A stretch of DNA of 33,052 bases from Thermoplasmata archaeon (GCA_021801925.1 JAKABH010000011.1:1-33052); one strand, 5' to 3'. Shown: positions 1-9,730, numbered from the stretch's first letter. Notes: generated from the letters alone by a model not told the origin. Program-made: numbers and translations.

Positions 1-1
1 C

Positions 2-115
2 GCCGCCATTCGAACCGTGAGCAACCCGTCGGAATTTCAGAGGATCACCGACCCCGCCGTCGAAACCATCTGGCGCCGGACCGACGGATCCACGCTCCGA
101 AGGCCGTCCGCGTGA
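2..115 (+). CDS. C-terminal fragment of a hypothetical protein, truncated by the window edge
   Basis: Frame 2 is open from the window edge to TGA at 113-115 (…NPSEFQRITDPAVETIWRRTDG…); short, no family recognised. Confidence 0.35.
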   Translation, partial: AAIRTVSNPSEFQRITDPAVETIWRRTDGSTLRRPSA

Positions 116-353
116 CGGGGCGCCGGTCCGCACGACGGGCCCGCGACGGTTCGGTCCGGAGCCGATCGGCGAGGAGGTGCGGGCCGTCCGACCTACCGTC
201 GCACTCCTCGAGCCAACCACGGAGAGCCGACCGTAGCGCCGGGGCGAACTCCCCCTCCCGCTCGTGGCGAGCGCGAGAGATCGAGCCCCCACGGGCTCGG
301 GACGAGGCTTAAGTACGGGTGCCCGACGTAATGGCAGCGGGTCGGGCGATCTC

Positions 354-647
354 GTGCACAGTTACATCGATCTCTACTTTTCGCCCGAGGGGTCGTCGCC
401 GCTCGAAGTGGCGGAACGGCTCCGGACGAAGGCCGGTCTCGCCTTCGTGATCGGTCCCCACGATCTCGCCTTCGAGTGGCAGACGGTCGAGGAGTTCCGC
501 GCGAGCCTCCATCGCATCCACGACGCGCTCCAGGGCATGGGCGTCACGTACCGCGTCGAAACGGTCCCCGAGGACCCGGCGTTCGTGGAACCGATCCCGT
601 GGCCGCCGCCGCTCCACCGGGGTCATCCGAACCACCCCGGGTACTAG
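354..647 (+). CDS. Small conserved-looking hypothetical protein (~97 aa)
   Basis: GTG start at 354 (VHSYIDLYFSPEGSSPLEVAERLRTKAGLAFVIGPHDLAFEWQTVEEF…), upstream TATA-like cttaagta at ~309-316; globular composition unlike the shadow frames. Confidence 0.6.
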   Translation: MHSYIDLYFSPEGSSPLEVAERLRTKAGLAFVIGPHDLAFEWQTVEEFRASLHRIHDALQGMGVTYRVETVPEDPAFVEPIPWPPPLHRGHPNHPGY

Positions 648-720
648 CCCGGTCCCGTCCGGTTCGCCGGGAGGGGAGAGGGACCCCCACCCCCCCATTT
701 CCACTGGAACCGGTCGCGCC

Positions 721-1176
721 CTACCAACCTTCCCGTGCGGGATCGACCCCGTCCGCCTCGAGCGCGGTCCGGACCGGGGCGGGGATCGGCTTCTTGGCGT
801 TCGCCGCGTAGTCGTACGTCACGACGACGGTCCGGCCCCGGGCGACGACGGTCCCGGGGTCGTCGACCGACGAGAAACGGTAGAGCAGGGCAAAGCTCGT
901 GCGACCCGGTGGTCGGGCCGGCGCGACCTCCCCGAGCAGTTCGGTGCCGTAGCGGACCGGGGCCAGGTAGCGGCAGGTCGCCTCGGCGACGATGATGTCG
1001 AGACCGGACGGGTCCGCGGCGCCGCAGAGCGGGAGGTAGTAGTCGCAGCGGAGCGTCTCCATGAACGGAAAGTAGGCGGCGTGGTTGAGGTGGTTCAGCA
1101 CGTCGACGTCGTGGTACTGGATGTAGAACCGACGGCGGACGCGCCACGGTTCGGTCGCGGGAGCGGCTGCGGGCAC
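721..1176 (-). CDS. Acyl-CoA thioesterase, 4HBT/YbgC-like hot-dog fold
   Basis: YHDVDVLNHLNHAAYFPFMETLR motif typical of 4HBT thioesterases; GTG at 1176 lies ~21-30 nt from a TATA-like element at 1197-1206. Confidence 0.85.
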   Translation of the reverse strand: MPAAAPATEPWRVRRRFYIQYHDVDVLNHLNHAAYFPFMETLRCDYYLPLCGAADPSGLDIIVAEATCRYLAPVRYGTELLGEVAPARPPGRTSFALLYRFSSVDDPGTVVARGRTVVVTYDYAANAKKPIPAPVRTALEADGVDPAREGW

Positions 1177-1328
1177 GCTCGCGCGACGGCCTCGTTCCCT
1201 ATATGGGTTCGACGGGTTCCCCCGCCACCGGCCGGTCGGGGCCGGACGAGGGATCGATGTCGGGGTCGGGTCCGCCAAGTTCCACTGGAAACGGAGGGGT
1301 GGGGGGGTCTCCCCCCGCCGCGGGGGAG

Positions 1329-2621
1329 ATGGCGCGGACGGTCGCGGCGCTGCGCGCGACGGTCCGGCACCACTCCGCCCGCTTCGAGCGGGCGATCCCG
1401 CTGATCGCGAGCGAGAACCTCCTCTCCCCGTATGCGAAGGAGATGCTGATCAGCGACCTCCATTCCCGCTACGCCGAGGGGCTCCCCGGGGAGCGGTACT
1501 ACGAGGGGAACGAGGATGTCGACACGATCGAACGGGTGACCCTCGACCTCGCCCGGCGGCTCTTCCGCTGCTCGTTCGCCGACGTCCGGCCGATCTCGGG
1601 GACGGTCGCGAACCTGGCGGTCCTCAAGGCGCTCACCGAGCCCGGCGACCTGGTCGGGACGAGCCGGCTCGCCGACGGAGCGCACATCTCGAGCGCCGGT
1701 TTCGGCGCCTTCGGCCTCCGGGGGGTGAAGCCGGTCTACTACGCCTGGGACCCCGAGCGGATGACGATCGACGTCCCCCGGACCCGGGAGATCCTCCGCG
1801 CGGTCCGGCCGAAGACGTGCCTCTTCGGCCTCTCGCTGTTCCTCTTCCCGATGCCGATCGACGAGCTCCGGCCGACGCTCGAGGAGATCGGCGCCCGCGG
1901 CTGGTACGACGGGGCGCACGTCTTGGGCCTCATCGCCGGCGGCGAGTTCCAGGACCCGCTGAGGGAGGGGTGCACCGTCCTCTCCGCCTCGACGCACAAG
2001 ACCCTCCCGGGCCCCCAGCACGGGATCCTGCTGGCGGAGGGGGCCGATCCGGCGCTGGCGAAGAAGCTCGAGAGCGGGGCGTTCCCGGGCGTCACGAGCA
2101 ACCACCACCTCCACGCGATGGCGGCGCTCGCGGTGAGCCTCGCCGAGCATCTCGAGTTCGGGCGGGAGTATGCGCGGGCGACCGTCCGCAACGCCCGGGC
2201 GCTCGCCCAGGCGCTCCACGACCGCGGCTTCGACGTCCTCGCCGCCGACCTGGGCTTCACCCGCTCCCACACGATCGCGGTCCGCGTCGAGCGGGAGGGG
2301 GGCGGCGAGGCGGTCGCCCGCCGGCTCGCGGAGGTCGGGGTGATCACGAACAAGAACCTCCTGCCGGGGGATACGAGCCCGAAGCACCCGGGCGGGATCC
2401 GGATCGGTACGCCCGAGGTGACCCGCGTCGGCATGGGGGAGCGGGAGATGGTCCGCCTCGCCGAGATCCTGGACGGCTTCCTCCACCGGGGCCGCGCGGC
2501 GGAGACGGTCGCCCGGGAGGTCGCCGAGCTCAAGGCCGGGTTCACGACCCTGCGCTTCTGCTTCGGCGCCGGCGAGGCGGCCTACCGGTACTACGACCTC
2601 GTCGGGCGGGACCCGGCCTGA
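1329..2621 (+). CDS. glyA: Serine hydroxymethyltransferase
   Basis: PLIASENLLSP, YAEGLPGERYYEGNEDVD, STHKTLPGPQHGIL (PLP lysine motif), VTSNHHLHAMAAL; start chosen at ATG 1329, ORF open upstream to 1203. Confidence 0.93.
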   Translation: MARTVAALRATVRHHSARFERAIPLIASENLLSPYAKEMLISDLHSRYAEGLPGERYYEGNEDVDTIERVTLDLARRLFRCSFADVRPISGTVANLAVLKALTEPGDLVGTSRLADGAHISSAGFGAFGLRGVKPVYYAWDPERMTIDVPRTREILRAVRPKTCLFGLSLFLFPMPIDELRPTLEEIGARGWYDGAHVLGLIAGGEFQDPLREGCTVLSASTHKTLPGPQHGILLAEGADPALAKKLESGAFPGVTSNHHLHAMAALAVSLAEHLEFGREYARATVRNARALAQALHDRGFDVLAADLGFTRSHTIAVRVEREGGGEAVARRLAEVGVITNKNLLPGDTSPKHPGGIRIGTPEVTRVGMGEREMVRLAEILDGFLHRGRAAETVAREVAELKAGFTTLRFCFGAGEAAYRYYDLVGRDPA

Positions 2622-5440
2622 TCCGAGCTCCCGTCGTCGTCCCCGCCGGCCGCCTCCCCGTCGTCCTCCAGGAGCGCCGCCCGGGCGGCGGCGGCGCGGT
2701 CGGCCGCGGCCGGATCGACGACGACCCGCGCGGGGCCGTCCGCCCCGTGGGGGAGGCAGAAGCGGGCGACCCCGTCCGGACCGGTCCGGGCCCCGAGCGT
2801 CCCGTCGGCGACGAGCGAGGCGACCCAGTCGGAAACGGCGGTCGGCGGCGCCGACCCCCCGAACGCCGCGTCCAGGGCGGCGAGGTCGGCGACCCCCGCT
2901 TCGGCGACGAGCCGGATCACCCGGTCGCGCCCCTCCACGAACGCGCGCAGCTCCGCCTCCGACATCGTCCCGTCCGGGGGCGGCCGGCGGGCCGCCGCGC
3001 GCCGACGCGCGAGACCGACGGCGACGGCCGCCGCCGCCGCTCCGGCCGCCCCCGCCAGGGCGTAGGGGACGATCGACGACGCCGGGGCGGCCGGCCCGGG
3101 CGGTGCCGCGGGGACGACGAGCGGCCCCACGAGGATCCCGGTGAGGGGGGCGACCAGCTCGAGCACGCCCCCGCCGGCGGTCGGGGCGGAGAAGTTCATC
3201 CAGACGCCGGCGCCGCCGAGGGGACGGGCGACGACCGTCGTGACCCGGTCGTAGGAGACCCCCGGACCGGCAAAGTCGACCTGGACCTCGGCGCCGACCG
3301 CCGGGTTCCCGAACGCGTCGCGGATATGCCAGAACGTCTCGTTGCTCCGGCCGCCGGCGCGCAGGACGTCGGGGTCGTAGGCTTGGAGCGCGGCGAGGTC
3401 GGGCCCGACCGCGACCTTTTCGACCGGCGGGGACGGGACCCCGGGGAGGCCGACCAGCGCGACCGACCAGGTCCCGGCGACGGTCGTGGCGATCGACAGG
3501 TTGAGCGCTCCCAGGCTCCACGCCGCCGCCGGGAGCGCGAAAATGCCCGGAGCGACCGGGGCGAGCGGCCCGGCTCCCGAGGCGTTCACCCACGCCGGCG
3601 TGGGGACCGTCCCGTTCAGCCCGGCGAGCACCACCTCCCCCGGGGCGGCGAACGTCGGCACCGCCGCGCCGGCGCCGTCAACGGCCGCCCAGCCGAGATC
3701 GATCGGCGAGCCGGCCATCGCGCCGGCCGCCGGCGGGTTCTCGGTCGCCCGCACGACCTCCGCCGGATCGTTCCCGACCGAGACCAGCTGGACGCGGGCG
3801 GCGGCGGTCCCCTTCGCGTCGACGACCGCCAGGGAGACGACGATCGGGCCGGGGGACGCGGGGACCCAGAGGGTGGCGACCGTTCCGTCGGCGGCGGCGA
3901 CTCCGGTGGCGATCGGCGCCACAGCTCCCGAGACGTTCCACCAGTACCGGAGCGGCAGGAAGCCGCCCGAGACCGTCGCCGAGAGGAAGCGGGCTGCCCC
4001 CGCGGCCGCCTGCGAGAGGTTCGCGGGGAACGGCCCGAGCGCGAGCGGCGCCGCGATGTCGACCGTGAGCGGCTCGGTCGAGTTCGTCCCGGCGGCGTCT
4101 TGGACCGACGCGAGGGCGCCGAAGGCGCCGGGCGCGTCGTAGACCGGGCCGAACGTCCAGCTCGGGCCGGGGCCGCCGCGGCACGTCGTCGACCCGGCGC
4201 CGGAGGCGAGGCAGGCCCCGACGAACGGGCCGGTGCCGTTCTCGCCGCGGACGGTCACCGTCGCGGGCGACCCGACGTAGCCGTAGGGGGTCGCCGGGGC
4301 GATCGCGACGGTCGGGTCCGGGGCGACCGTGACGTTCGGGAGCGCGGCGGTCGCCGAGGAGTAGCCGTTCGTCACGACGACCGTCGGGGCGGCGATCCCG
4401 CTCGTGGGGTAGGGGATCGTGCCGGTGCACGTCCGCTGCTCGGCCGCCCCGGCCGCGGTCGCCGGGCCGCAGGCGAGCGCGCGGGCGGGGCCGTCAAGAC
4501 CGGGCCGCTCGATAGCGGAGTAGGTATAGCCGGGGGCCCCGGAGAGGGTCACCGAGACGGCGACAAGATCGCCCGCGTCGACCGACGTCCGGTTCTCGTC
4601 GGCGGCGACGATCGCCGTCGCGATCGCCTCCAGCGTCAGGTTCGCGGGCCCGACCGAAAAGGAGGCGGGGCCGCGCGACCAGCGGGCCCCCGCCCACAGC
4701 TCCCCGAACCCCGCCGCGGCGGCGGAGACGTTCACCTCGGGGCCGCCGGGCGGCTGGAGGAACTGCCAGCCGGCGCCGGAGAGGGACCAGTTGAAGGTCG
4801 CGGCGACCGGGCTCACCGATCCGTTCCCCATCAGCGGAACGGCGCGGATCGGCTCCCAGGCGCCCGGGCTCACGACCGCGACCGGCCCGGACGGCAGCAG
4901 CCGGATCCCGCCGAGGTCGGCGACGAAGGCGACCGTGAGGTTCCCCCCGACGATCGAGACGTTCGTCGCGTAGCCGGTCGGGGCGCCGGCGGTCGGGGCG
5001 ACCGCGAACGGGCCGTACGGGCCGGAGAATTGCGTGCAGCGGTCGGTGAACTGGTCGCACGACGACGCGGGGATCGGGAGCGACACCGCGAAGCTTCCGT
5101 TGGCGGCGGTCGTCGCGTTCCCCCCGGTCCCGAGGCAGCTGCGGCTGAGGACGGCGCCGCTCGAGCGGTTGACGACCGTACGGTCGTAGTCGTAGTCGAA
5201 ACCGATCGAGACGTTCCCGCGGCCCGGCGCGGCGGCCCCGCCGCCGTCGACGACGAGGGCGCCGGCGTAGGCGTTCCGCAGCGGCCCTCCCGCGCACGCC
5301 GAGAGCGGGCCGACCGCTCCCCCGACAGCCCCCGCGGGCCGCGCCCCGGCGACGATCCCTCCGGGCGCGGCGCAGAGGAGCGCCACCGCCACCGCGACCC
5401 AGGCGACCGGCGACCCACGGCAGGTGGCGACCGACATCCC
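2591..5440 (-). CDS. Secreted, membrane-anchored Ig/PKD-like protein with C-terminal TM and cytoplasmic wHTH-like tail
   Basis: Signal peptide MSVATCRGSPVAWVAVAVALLCAAPGG; many N-x-S/T sequons; TM IVPYALAGAAGAAAAAVAVGLARRR; ~150 aa cytoplasmic tail. Confidence 0.85.
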   Translation of the reverse strand, partial: GMSVATCRGSPVAWVAVAVALLCAAPGGIVAGARPAGAVGGAVGPLSACAGGPLRNAYAGALVVDGGGAAAPGRGNVSIGFDYDYDRTVVNRSSGAVLSRSCLGTGGNATTAANGSFAVSLPIPASSCDQFTDRCTQFSGPYGPFAVAPTAGAPTGYATNVSIVGGNLTVAFVADLGGIRLLPSGPVAVVSPGAWEPIRAVPLMGNGSVSPVAATFNWSLSGAGWQFLQPPGGPEVNVSAAAAGFGELWAGARWSRGPASFSVGPANLTLEAIATAIVAADENRTSVDAGDLVAVSVTLSGAPGYTYSAIERPGLDGPARALACGPATAAGAAEQRTCTGTIPYPTSGIAAPTVVVTNGYSSATAALPNVTVAPDPTVAIAPATPYGYVGSPATVTVRGENGTGPFVGACLASGAGSTTCRGGPGPSWTFGPVYDAPGAFGALASVQDAAGTNSTEPLTVDIAAPLALGPFPANLSQAAAGAARFLSATVSGGFLPLRYWWNVSGAVAPIATGVAAADGTVATLWVPASPGPIVVSLAVVDAKGTAAARVQLVSVGNDPAEVVRATENPPAAGAMAGSPIDLGWAAVDGAGAAVPTFAAPGEVVLAGLNGTVPTPAWVNASGAGPLAPVAPGIFALPAAAWSLGALNLSIATTVAGTWSVALVGLPGVPSPPVEKVAVGPDLAALQAYDPDVLRAGGRSNETFWHIRDAFGNPAVGAEVQVDFAGPGVSYDRVTTVVARPLGGAGVWMNFSAPTAGGGVLELVAPLTGILVGPLVVPAAPPGPAAPASSIVPYALAGAAGAAAAAVAVGLARRRAAARRPPPDGTMSEAELRAFVEGRDRVIRLVAEAGVADLAALDAAFGGSAPPTAVSDWVASLVADGTLGARTGPDGVARFCLPHGADGPARVVVDPAAADRAAAARAALLEDDGEAAGGDDDGSSDQAGSRPTRS

Positions 5441-5620
5441 GGCTCCGCGGGCGGCCCGGCAGGGGCCGACCGGGCCGGTCGAGAGGGAGCCGACGGGTTT
5501 TAATCGTATCGCGACGGCCCGTGCCGGCGAACGCTGCCCGCCCGGCCCCCGGGCGAGGGGGACGGGCCTCGGGGGGCGCCCCGCCGACACGTCGCCCGCC
5601 CCGACCGACGATCCGATCCC

Positions 5621-6139
5621 CTATCCATCCGCCAACGGGAAGCGGTCGATCGGCCGGTGGACCGCCCCGCCGGCTCCGAGCTCGCTCGCCACGAGCCAGA
5701 CCTCCGCGACCTCCACCGACTCCGGCGGCGGCGCGGGAACCTCGCCCGAGAGGACGGCGCGGGCCCGCGCCGCGGAGGGCCGGCCGACGACCCGGAACCA
5801 GGTGAGGTGCGGCGCGAACGGGCGGGGATCGGCGACGGCGCCGGCGCCGACGTCCGCCGACCGGACCGATCCCGCGAGGCGCTCGAGTTCCTCCCGGCCC
5901 CGGGTGATCCCCCGCCAGACGACGCGGGGCCGCTCCGCCGACGGGAACGCCCCGACTCCCTCGAGGGTGAGCGGGAACCGGCGGTGGGCCGCCACCCGCG
6001 GCGGCAGGGCCGCCCGAATCGCGGCGACCGTCTCGGAGCCGATCTCGCCGAGGAAGTGGAGGGTGAGGTGGCCGATCGGCCCCGGGCCGTCGGCCGGCGC
6101 CCCCGCGCGGGGGATCGGGACCGCGACGAACGCCCGCAC
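5621..6139 (-). CDS. thpR: RNA 2',3'-cyclic phosphodiesterase (LigT/2H family)
   Basis: MRAFVAVPIP N-terminus and two HxT motifs (HLTLHFLGEI, PHLTWFRVV). Confidence 0.9.
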   Translation of the reverse strand: MRAFVAVPIPRAGAPADGPGPIGHLTLHFLGEIGSETVAAIRAALPPRVAAHRRFPLTLEGVGAFPSAERPRVVWRGITRGREELERLAGSVRSADVGAGAVADPRPFAPHLTWFRVVGRPSAARARAVLSGEVPAPPPESVEVAEVWLVASELGAGGAVHRPIDRFPLADG

Positions 6140-6161
6140 GGCCGGGCGACGCCGCGGGGAG

Positions 6162-8729
6162 TTATGCCGCCGGCGGGGCGTCCGGCGGCCCCGAGGACGG
6201 GCGGAGGACCCAGACCCGCGCGTCGTCCGGCCCGATGTTCCGGGCCCTAAGCACCCGCCGGATCCGCGCCGCTCGCCCGCCGTCCCCGACCACGAACAGG
6301 ACGCAGGCGCCGCGGCCGCGCGCCTTCGCCCAGCCGCGGCCGATCCGGTCGGCCCGCATCGCCCCCGAGACCTCCGCCTCGACGTGCACGTCCCGGCCGC
6401 GGAAGTACCGCCACGCCCAGCCGCCGCGGATCCGATCGAGGAGGGCGGCGAGCTCCGCGGGGGTCGCCCGCGCCGGCGCCGGCAGCTGCCGGAAGAGGGC
6501 GTCGGGGAGCGTCGTGTCGAAGCGGCCCTGCCGGAGGATCTCGATCCGGTAGCCGCGTCGCGCGAAGACGCGGAAGGTCCGCAGCAGCAGGGCGCGGTGC
6601 TCGCTCGTCTCGCGGGTCGCCCCGGTCGGCCGGGTGAGCCCGAGCTGCCGCTCGCCGGCGGCGCTGAGCCGGAGCCGGCCGCCGACCCGTTCGATCGCCG
6701 GACTCCGGGCGAGCCGCTCCCACGCCCGTTCGAGGAGTTCGGGGGCGACCGGCCCGCCCGGGAGCGCAGCCGCCGCCGCCACCGCCTCCGCCGGACCGAG
6801 CGGGCGGCCCTCCTCCGCCGCGCCGAGGACGGCGAGGAGGAGGCGATCGACCGGCCCCTCCTCGACCGCCGCGGCGTCGGCCCCGGCGTCGCCGACGCCG
6901 AACTCGAGGCGCGTGGCGCGGAGCCGGTCGGCCCACGTCGGGCCCGGGTCGGACGGGCCGGGCGGCTCGGTCGGCAGCGCGACCGGCCCCTCGCGCTCGG
7001 GGTCGGTCGCGAGGCCCACGCCGACGGGGAGGGCGGGCAGCGTCGCCGCGGCGACGGCGGTCGGCAGGCCGATCCACGGACCGACCGTCCCCGCGGTCGC
7101 CGGGGGCACCCGCATCGCGACGAACGCGCTCGCGGCGCCGGCGGCGGCGCTCCGCACCTCGGGCGCGAGCCGGTCCGGGTACTGCGTCGCGACGAGCGCC
7201 TCGACCCCGAACTTGCGGCCCTCGGCGAGCAATTCCGCGACGAGCCGCGGCGCGAGGCCCTGGACCTCGTCCAGGACGAACAGGACCGGCGGATCGTCGG
7301 GGGCGCGGGGCCGGGCCGCGAGGCCGAGGTAGATCCGGCCGAGCACGAGCGTCGCCGCGAACGTCGCCGCCTCGGGGCCGAGCGCGGCGATCGGGAGCCG
7401 GATCGCGACCGCGCGGCCGTCGGCGAGCAGCCCCTCGGCGTCGAGCCCGCCGTCCGACGGGGCGAGGAGCTCGAGGAGGCCGGGGACGAGCACGACCTTC
7501 GAGAGCCGGGTCGCCGCCGACCAGAGGAACTCGGGGTCCCGCCGCAGGATCGGCCCGAGCTCGTCCAGGAAGCGGGCGACCGCCGGACGGAGCGGGCCGA
7601 GGCGGGCCGCCTCCCGCCGTTCCCCGTCGGTGAGGAGGGCGTAGAGGTCGACGAGCGACCCGCCCTGGTCGAGGACGAGGCGGGCGAACGAGTCGAAGAT
7701 CCGCTCGAGCCGGAACCCCCAGGCGATCTCGGTGCCGTCCGGGCTCAGCCGCTTGACCGCCGCCACGAAGTGGGCGGCGGCCCGGTCGGTCGAGGCGCTC
7801 CCCGCGACGAGGCCGGCGATCCCCGGGACCGGCGACGCGCTCGCGTCGACGGCGACGAGCCGCGCCTGCGCCGCCGCGGGGAGGCGGCGAAGCAGCCGCG
7901 GGGCGAGGTCGCCGTGGAGGTCGACGACGACCGCCGGCCGCCCGTCGGCGATCGCTTGGGCCGCCCGGGCGGCGAGCCACGTCGTCTTCCCCGCGCCCGA
8001 CGCCCCGAAGACGATCGTGTGGCCCGGCGGCGACCGGCCGGGCCGGGCGAATTCGGCGAGCCCGAGTTCGGCGGTGGCCGGCCACGGCTCGGGGGCCGTC
8101 CCCCACGCCCCGGCCGGGAGTGTACGGGCGCGGCCCCGCCGCCAGTCCCGGGCGGCCCCGAGCCGGAGGGTACCGATCCGGGCGGCGACCCCGGTGGCCC
8201 GCCTCCAATCGGCGACGAGCCGTGCGGCGACGGCGTCGAAGGCGCGGTCCCGCACCGCGGGATCGGCGGCGCCGACCCGGAAGCGGAGCCCGACCTTGAG
8301 GCCGCTCGAGCCGGCGTTCACCCAGAACGCCTGCACCGCGAAGCCGGCGCCCGCCGCGCGCAGCGGCCCGAGCGCCGGCGTCTCCGCCGGTACGGCGGGG
8401 GCGGCCGCGGGGCCGTCCGGCGGAGGCGGCCCCGGGTCGGGGACGATCGCCCCGAAGCGGCCCGCGCCGGGGCCGGGCGGCTCGGGCGCCGGCGGCACCG
8501 GGACCCGGCGGAGGCGGACCGATCCGGCGGCCGGGGCGCCGACCAGGGAGCCGGCGAGCGAGGCGGGGCGGAGGACGACGGTCGGCGGATCGCCGTCGTC
8601 GGCCGCCTCGAACAGCGCGCCGGCGGAAAGGCCGGCTCCCACGACGGCGTGGTGGACGGCCCGGTACCAGCGGAGCCGTCCGGCGTACGGGCCGTCGACC
8701 CGCACGGCGGCGACGTCAGGCGCGGACAC
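6162..8729 (-). CDS. HerA/TraD-like P-loop ATPase with winged-helix-like and putative PD-(D/E)XK-like C-terminal domain
   Basis: Walker A HTIVFGASGAGKTTW, Walker B PVLFVLDEVQGLAPRL, VATQYPDRL sensor-like motif; C-terminal TLPDALF…RDVHVEAEVS…CVLFVV. Confidence 0.85.
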   Translation of the reverse strand: MSAPDVAAVRVDGPYAGRLRWYRAVHHAVVGAGLSAGALFEAADDGDPPTVVLRPASLAGSLVGAPAAGSVRLRRVPVPPAPEPPGPGAGRFGAIVPDPGPPPPDGPAAAPAVPAETPALGPLRAAGAGFAVQAFWVNAGSSGLKVGLRFRVGAADPAVRDRAFDAVAARLVADWRRATGVAARIGTLRLGAARDWRRGRARTLPAGAWGTAPEPWPATAELGLAEFARPGRSPPGHTIVFGASGAGKTTWLAARAAQAIADGRPAVVVDLHGDLAPRLLRRLPAAAQARLVAVDASASPVPGIAGLVAGSASTDRAAAHFVAAVKRLSPDGTEIAWGFRLERIFDSFARLVLDQGGSLVDLYALLTDGERREAARLGPLRPAVARFLDELGPILRRDPEFLWSAATRLSKVVLVPGLLELLAPSDGGLDAEGLLADGRAVAIRLPIAALGPEAATFAATLVLGRIYLGLAARPRAPDDPPVLFVLDEVQGLAPRLVAELLAEGRKFGVEALVATQYPDRLAPEVRSAAAGAASAFVAMRVPPATAGTVGPWIGLPTAVAAATLPALPVGVGLATDPEREGPVALPTEPPGPSDPGPTWADRLRATRLEFGVGDAGADAAAVEEGPVDRLLLAVLGAAEEGRPLGPAEAVAAAAALPGGPVAPELLERAWERLARSPAIERVGGRLRLSAAGERQLGLTRPTGATRETSEHRALLLRTFRVFARRGYRIEILRQGRFDTTLPDALFRQLPAPARATPAELAALLDRIRGGWAWRYFRGRDVHVEAEVSGAMRADRIGRGWAKARGRGACVLFVVGDGGRAARIRRVLRARNIGPDDARVWVLRPSSGPPDAPPAA

Positions 8730-9060
8730 GGCGCTCCTCCCGGAGGCGGTCGGCGGGCGTCGGCGCGTCCTCGGTCCCGGAGCGGAGACCGTCCTCCCGG
8801 GCCCGGTCGACGAGCCGCTCCACCTCCTCGGCGAGCGCGCGGAGGCCGTTCGCCCGGGCGAAGGCGCGGATCACCCGGGTCGGGTAGGCGTGCCGGACGG
8901 GGCGGCCGTCGTCCCAGAGCCGGACGGTCCAGAGGAGGCGGCCGTCGGGCAGGCGGTAGAGCGTCGCCCACGGTCGATACGGGCCGGCGATCGGGAGCCG
9001 GAGGCGCCCGATGCGGCGGGTCGTTCGGCGTCGAACAGGTTGGCGTTCGCGCATCTCCAT
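8716..9060 (-). CDS. Small hypothetical protein overlapping the ATPase gene
   Basis: MEMRERQ…GPYRPWATLYRLPDGRLLWTVRLWDDGRPVRHAYPTRVIRAFARANGL; 14-nt overlap with the start of the ATPase gene. Confidence 0.65.
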   Translation of the reverse strand: MEMRERQPVRRRTTRRIGRLRLPIAGPYRPWATLYRLPDGRLLWTVRLWDDGRPVRHAYPTRVIRAFARANGLRALAEEVERLVDRAREDGLRSGTEDAPTPADRLREERRVRA

Positions 9061-9599
9061 CGGCGTCGCAGCTGCGACCAAGTTTCCACAGATCCTCCCG
9101 CCTCCCGGGGGCCGGCCGGAAGGAGGGCGTCGGGCGGGGGCCGCGGGACCGGAGGTCCCGTCACCGCTTCCCGAGGGCCGACCCCCGCGACCGGACCGCC
9201 GCGGGGCACGGGAAGGCGGAGGTCCGGCGAACACCGGGAACGGGGCCGACCGACGCGCGAACGCCTCCCGGAGCGATCCGCCCCGCCGGTCCGGCCGGGC
9301 GTACGCTACCGAGGACGGCGCCGAGGAGCCCTGGTCTCACTCGGGGCGGCGCGTCCGGTCAGCCGGTTGGGCGCGACCCGCGGGCCCGGCCGAGCGGGGC
9401 TCGAGCGGGCGGGAGGCAGGTCGACGCCGGGCGGGATGCGGGGAACGCGTCGTGGACCGTCGGGGCGAAGCGGTCGATCGAGCGATCGAGGGCCGACGAC
9501 GACGGGAGGGACGACGCGGTACCCATGGGACGAACGCGTCGCCCACGCCGTCGCCCGGGTCGTTCCTCCCTCCGTGATGAACGATGAACGGTGCCGGGA

Positions 9600-9730
9600 A
9601 AAGTCGCCGCGCGGGAAACCTGCGCGGACGTAGCGGGCCGGGTGTGGAGGGGTCCCTCGCACGCCCGGGACCCGGTGCATGGTCCCCTGTGGGCGATGTG
9701 GAGGGCCCCTCCTGGGGTGGTTGCACCGAC
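9600..9730. other. Candidate structured noncoding element (consecutive strong hairpins)
   Basis: CCGCGCGGG-AAA-CCTGCGCGG at 9607-9627; GGGTCCC…GGGACCC at 9650-9673; GGTGCA (9674-9679)…TGCACC (9722-9727) enclosing CCCC-TCCT-GGGG; no convincing CDS. Confidence 0.35.

Noticed and set aside
1095-3593. 832-aa minus-strand ORF
   Set aside because: Antisense to SHMT with biased composition; no domain signature
1817-5503. 1228-aa plus-strand ORF
   Set aside because: Arg/Gly/Pro-rich shadow frame antisense to the surface protein and overlapping SHMT; high-GC artefact
5424-9587. 1387-aa plus-strand ORF
   Set aside because: Shadow of thpR and the ATPase gene; low-complexity Arg/Gly/Pro
9572-9600. GTGATGA…GATGA resembling C/C' boxes of an archaeal C/D sRNA
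   Set aside because: No CTGA D or D' boxes at suitable spacing
9306-9726. 124- and 129-aa minus-strand ORFs
   Set aside because: Low-complexity R/P-rich sequences overlapping the structured region; no domain
9590-9730. Possible RNase P or SRP RNA
   Set aside because: GGGAAAAGTC only loosely recalls an RNase P element, the downstream conserved ACAGAA-type motif and SRP helix 8 motif were not found
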